Assembly (NCBI GenBank): GCA_002372855.1
Contig: DFIZ01000068.1
Span: 1-16,010, forward strand
Direction: 5' to 3'
DNA length: 16,010 nucleotides
Source: Bacteroidales bacterium UBA3684
GTDB taxonomy: Bacteria > Bacteroidota > Bacteroidia > Bacteroidales > P3
How positions within the stretch are numbered: the first letter of the stretch is position 1; the number at the start of each line of letters is the position of its first letter. The translations under genes and the position numbers were made by a program. The notes under the pieces are model-generated. The model had not been told where the DNA came from and ran no database searches. It saw only the letters and a program-made list of their open reading frames with translations. Shown piece by piece: positions 15,930-16,010 of this stretch.

Positions 15930-16010
15930 ACCCCCTCCGAACCCCCTCCGACACCTACCAAATTCGGCCCTTCTTATATACTTCCTATATACTTCTCATA
16001 TACTTCTTAT
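15930..16010 (+). repeat. 11-bp periodic sequence after rsgA, with the right 19-bp inverted repeat
   Basis: Immediately after the rsgA stop come ACCCCCTCCGA twice, then units of 11 bases drifting into TTATATACTTC, CTATATACTTC and TCATATACTTC up to the window end. Within it, 15961-15979 is the perfect inverted partner of 6-24. No terminator hairpin is visible for rsgA. Confidence 0.8.

Overview
The window looks like a piece of a Bacteroidota chromosome, most likely Bacteroidales; I cannot name the genus. The evidence is promoters of the TTTG...TAnnTTTG type, an abundance of small lipoproteins with signal-peptidase II boxes, beta-barrel outer-membrane proteins, a secreted GH2 beta-galactosidase, and few Shine-Dalgarno sites. 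The flanks (about 1-3360 and 7850-15950) are strongly GC-rich. The middle (about 3360-7650) is visibly AT-richer and holds poorly conserved lipoproteins.

Region 1 (93-3894) is two divergent, paralogous four-gene cassettes arranged as mirror images. Each has an ECF-like sigma factor, then a short single-pass membrane protein (possible anti-sigma), then a second single-pass protein with an S-[DE]-L-[YF]-R-R-Y-E motif, then a small lipoprotein. Both are read from a 173-bp intergenic region that is itself a large imperfect palindrome. Two 18-bp arms (16/18 matching) and two copies of ACTTTTGG lie at equal distance from one axis (base 2258), so the two promoters are mirror copies. The left cassette carries one extra lipoprotein and ends in a Rho-independent terminator.

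Region 2 (3935-7571) is an AT-rich accessory run on the + strand. It holds five predicted lipoproteins or exported proteins, one beta-barrel protein and a decayed gene start. Two of the lipoproteins (4541-5095 and 6864-7391) are diverged paralogs. Two 31-bp repeat copies (28/31 identical) lie at 4477 and 7541. The GC break at about 3360 falls inside a coding gene.

Region 3 (7572-7858) is non-coding, with an 11-bp tandem repeat and a hairpin.

Region 4 (7859-13948, minus strand) is an apparent two-gene operon: a large M48 metalloprotease with a C-terminal beta-barrel-like domain, then a periplasmic GH2 beta-galactosidase. The promoters of the M48 gene and the next + strand gene interleave.

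Region 5 (14105-15929, + strand) is an outer-membrane barrel-type protein overlapping rsgA, the ribosome-assembly GTPase.

The most striking feature outside the sigma cassettes is that both lacZ-like and rsgA carry an in-frame, palindromic repeat insert that is translated as part of the protein, from two different repeat families. The window ends carry a perfect 19-bp inverted repeat (6-24 and 15961-15979) next to 11-bp periodic sequence, which suggests a dispersed repeat family in this genome.
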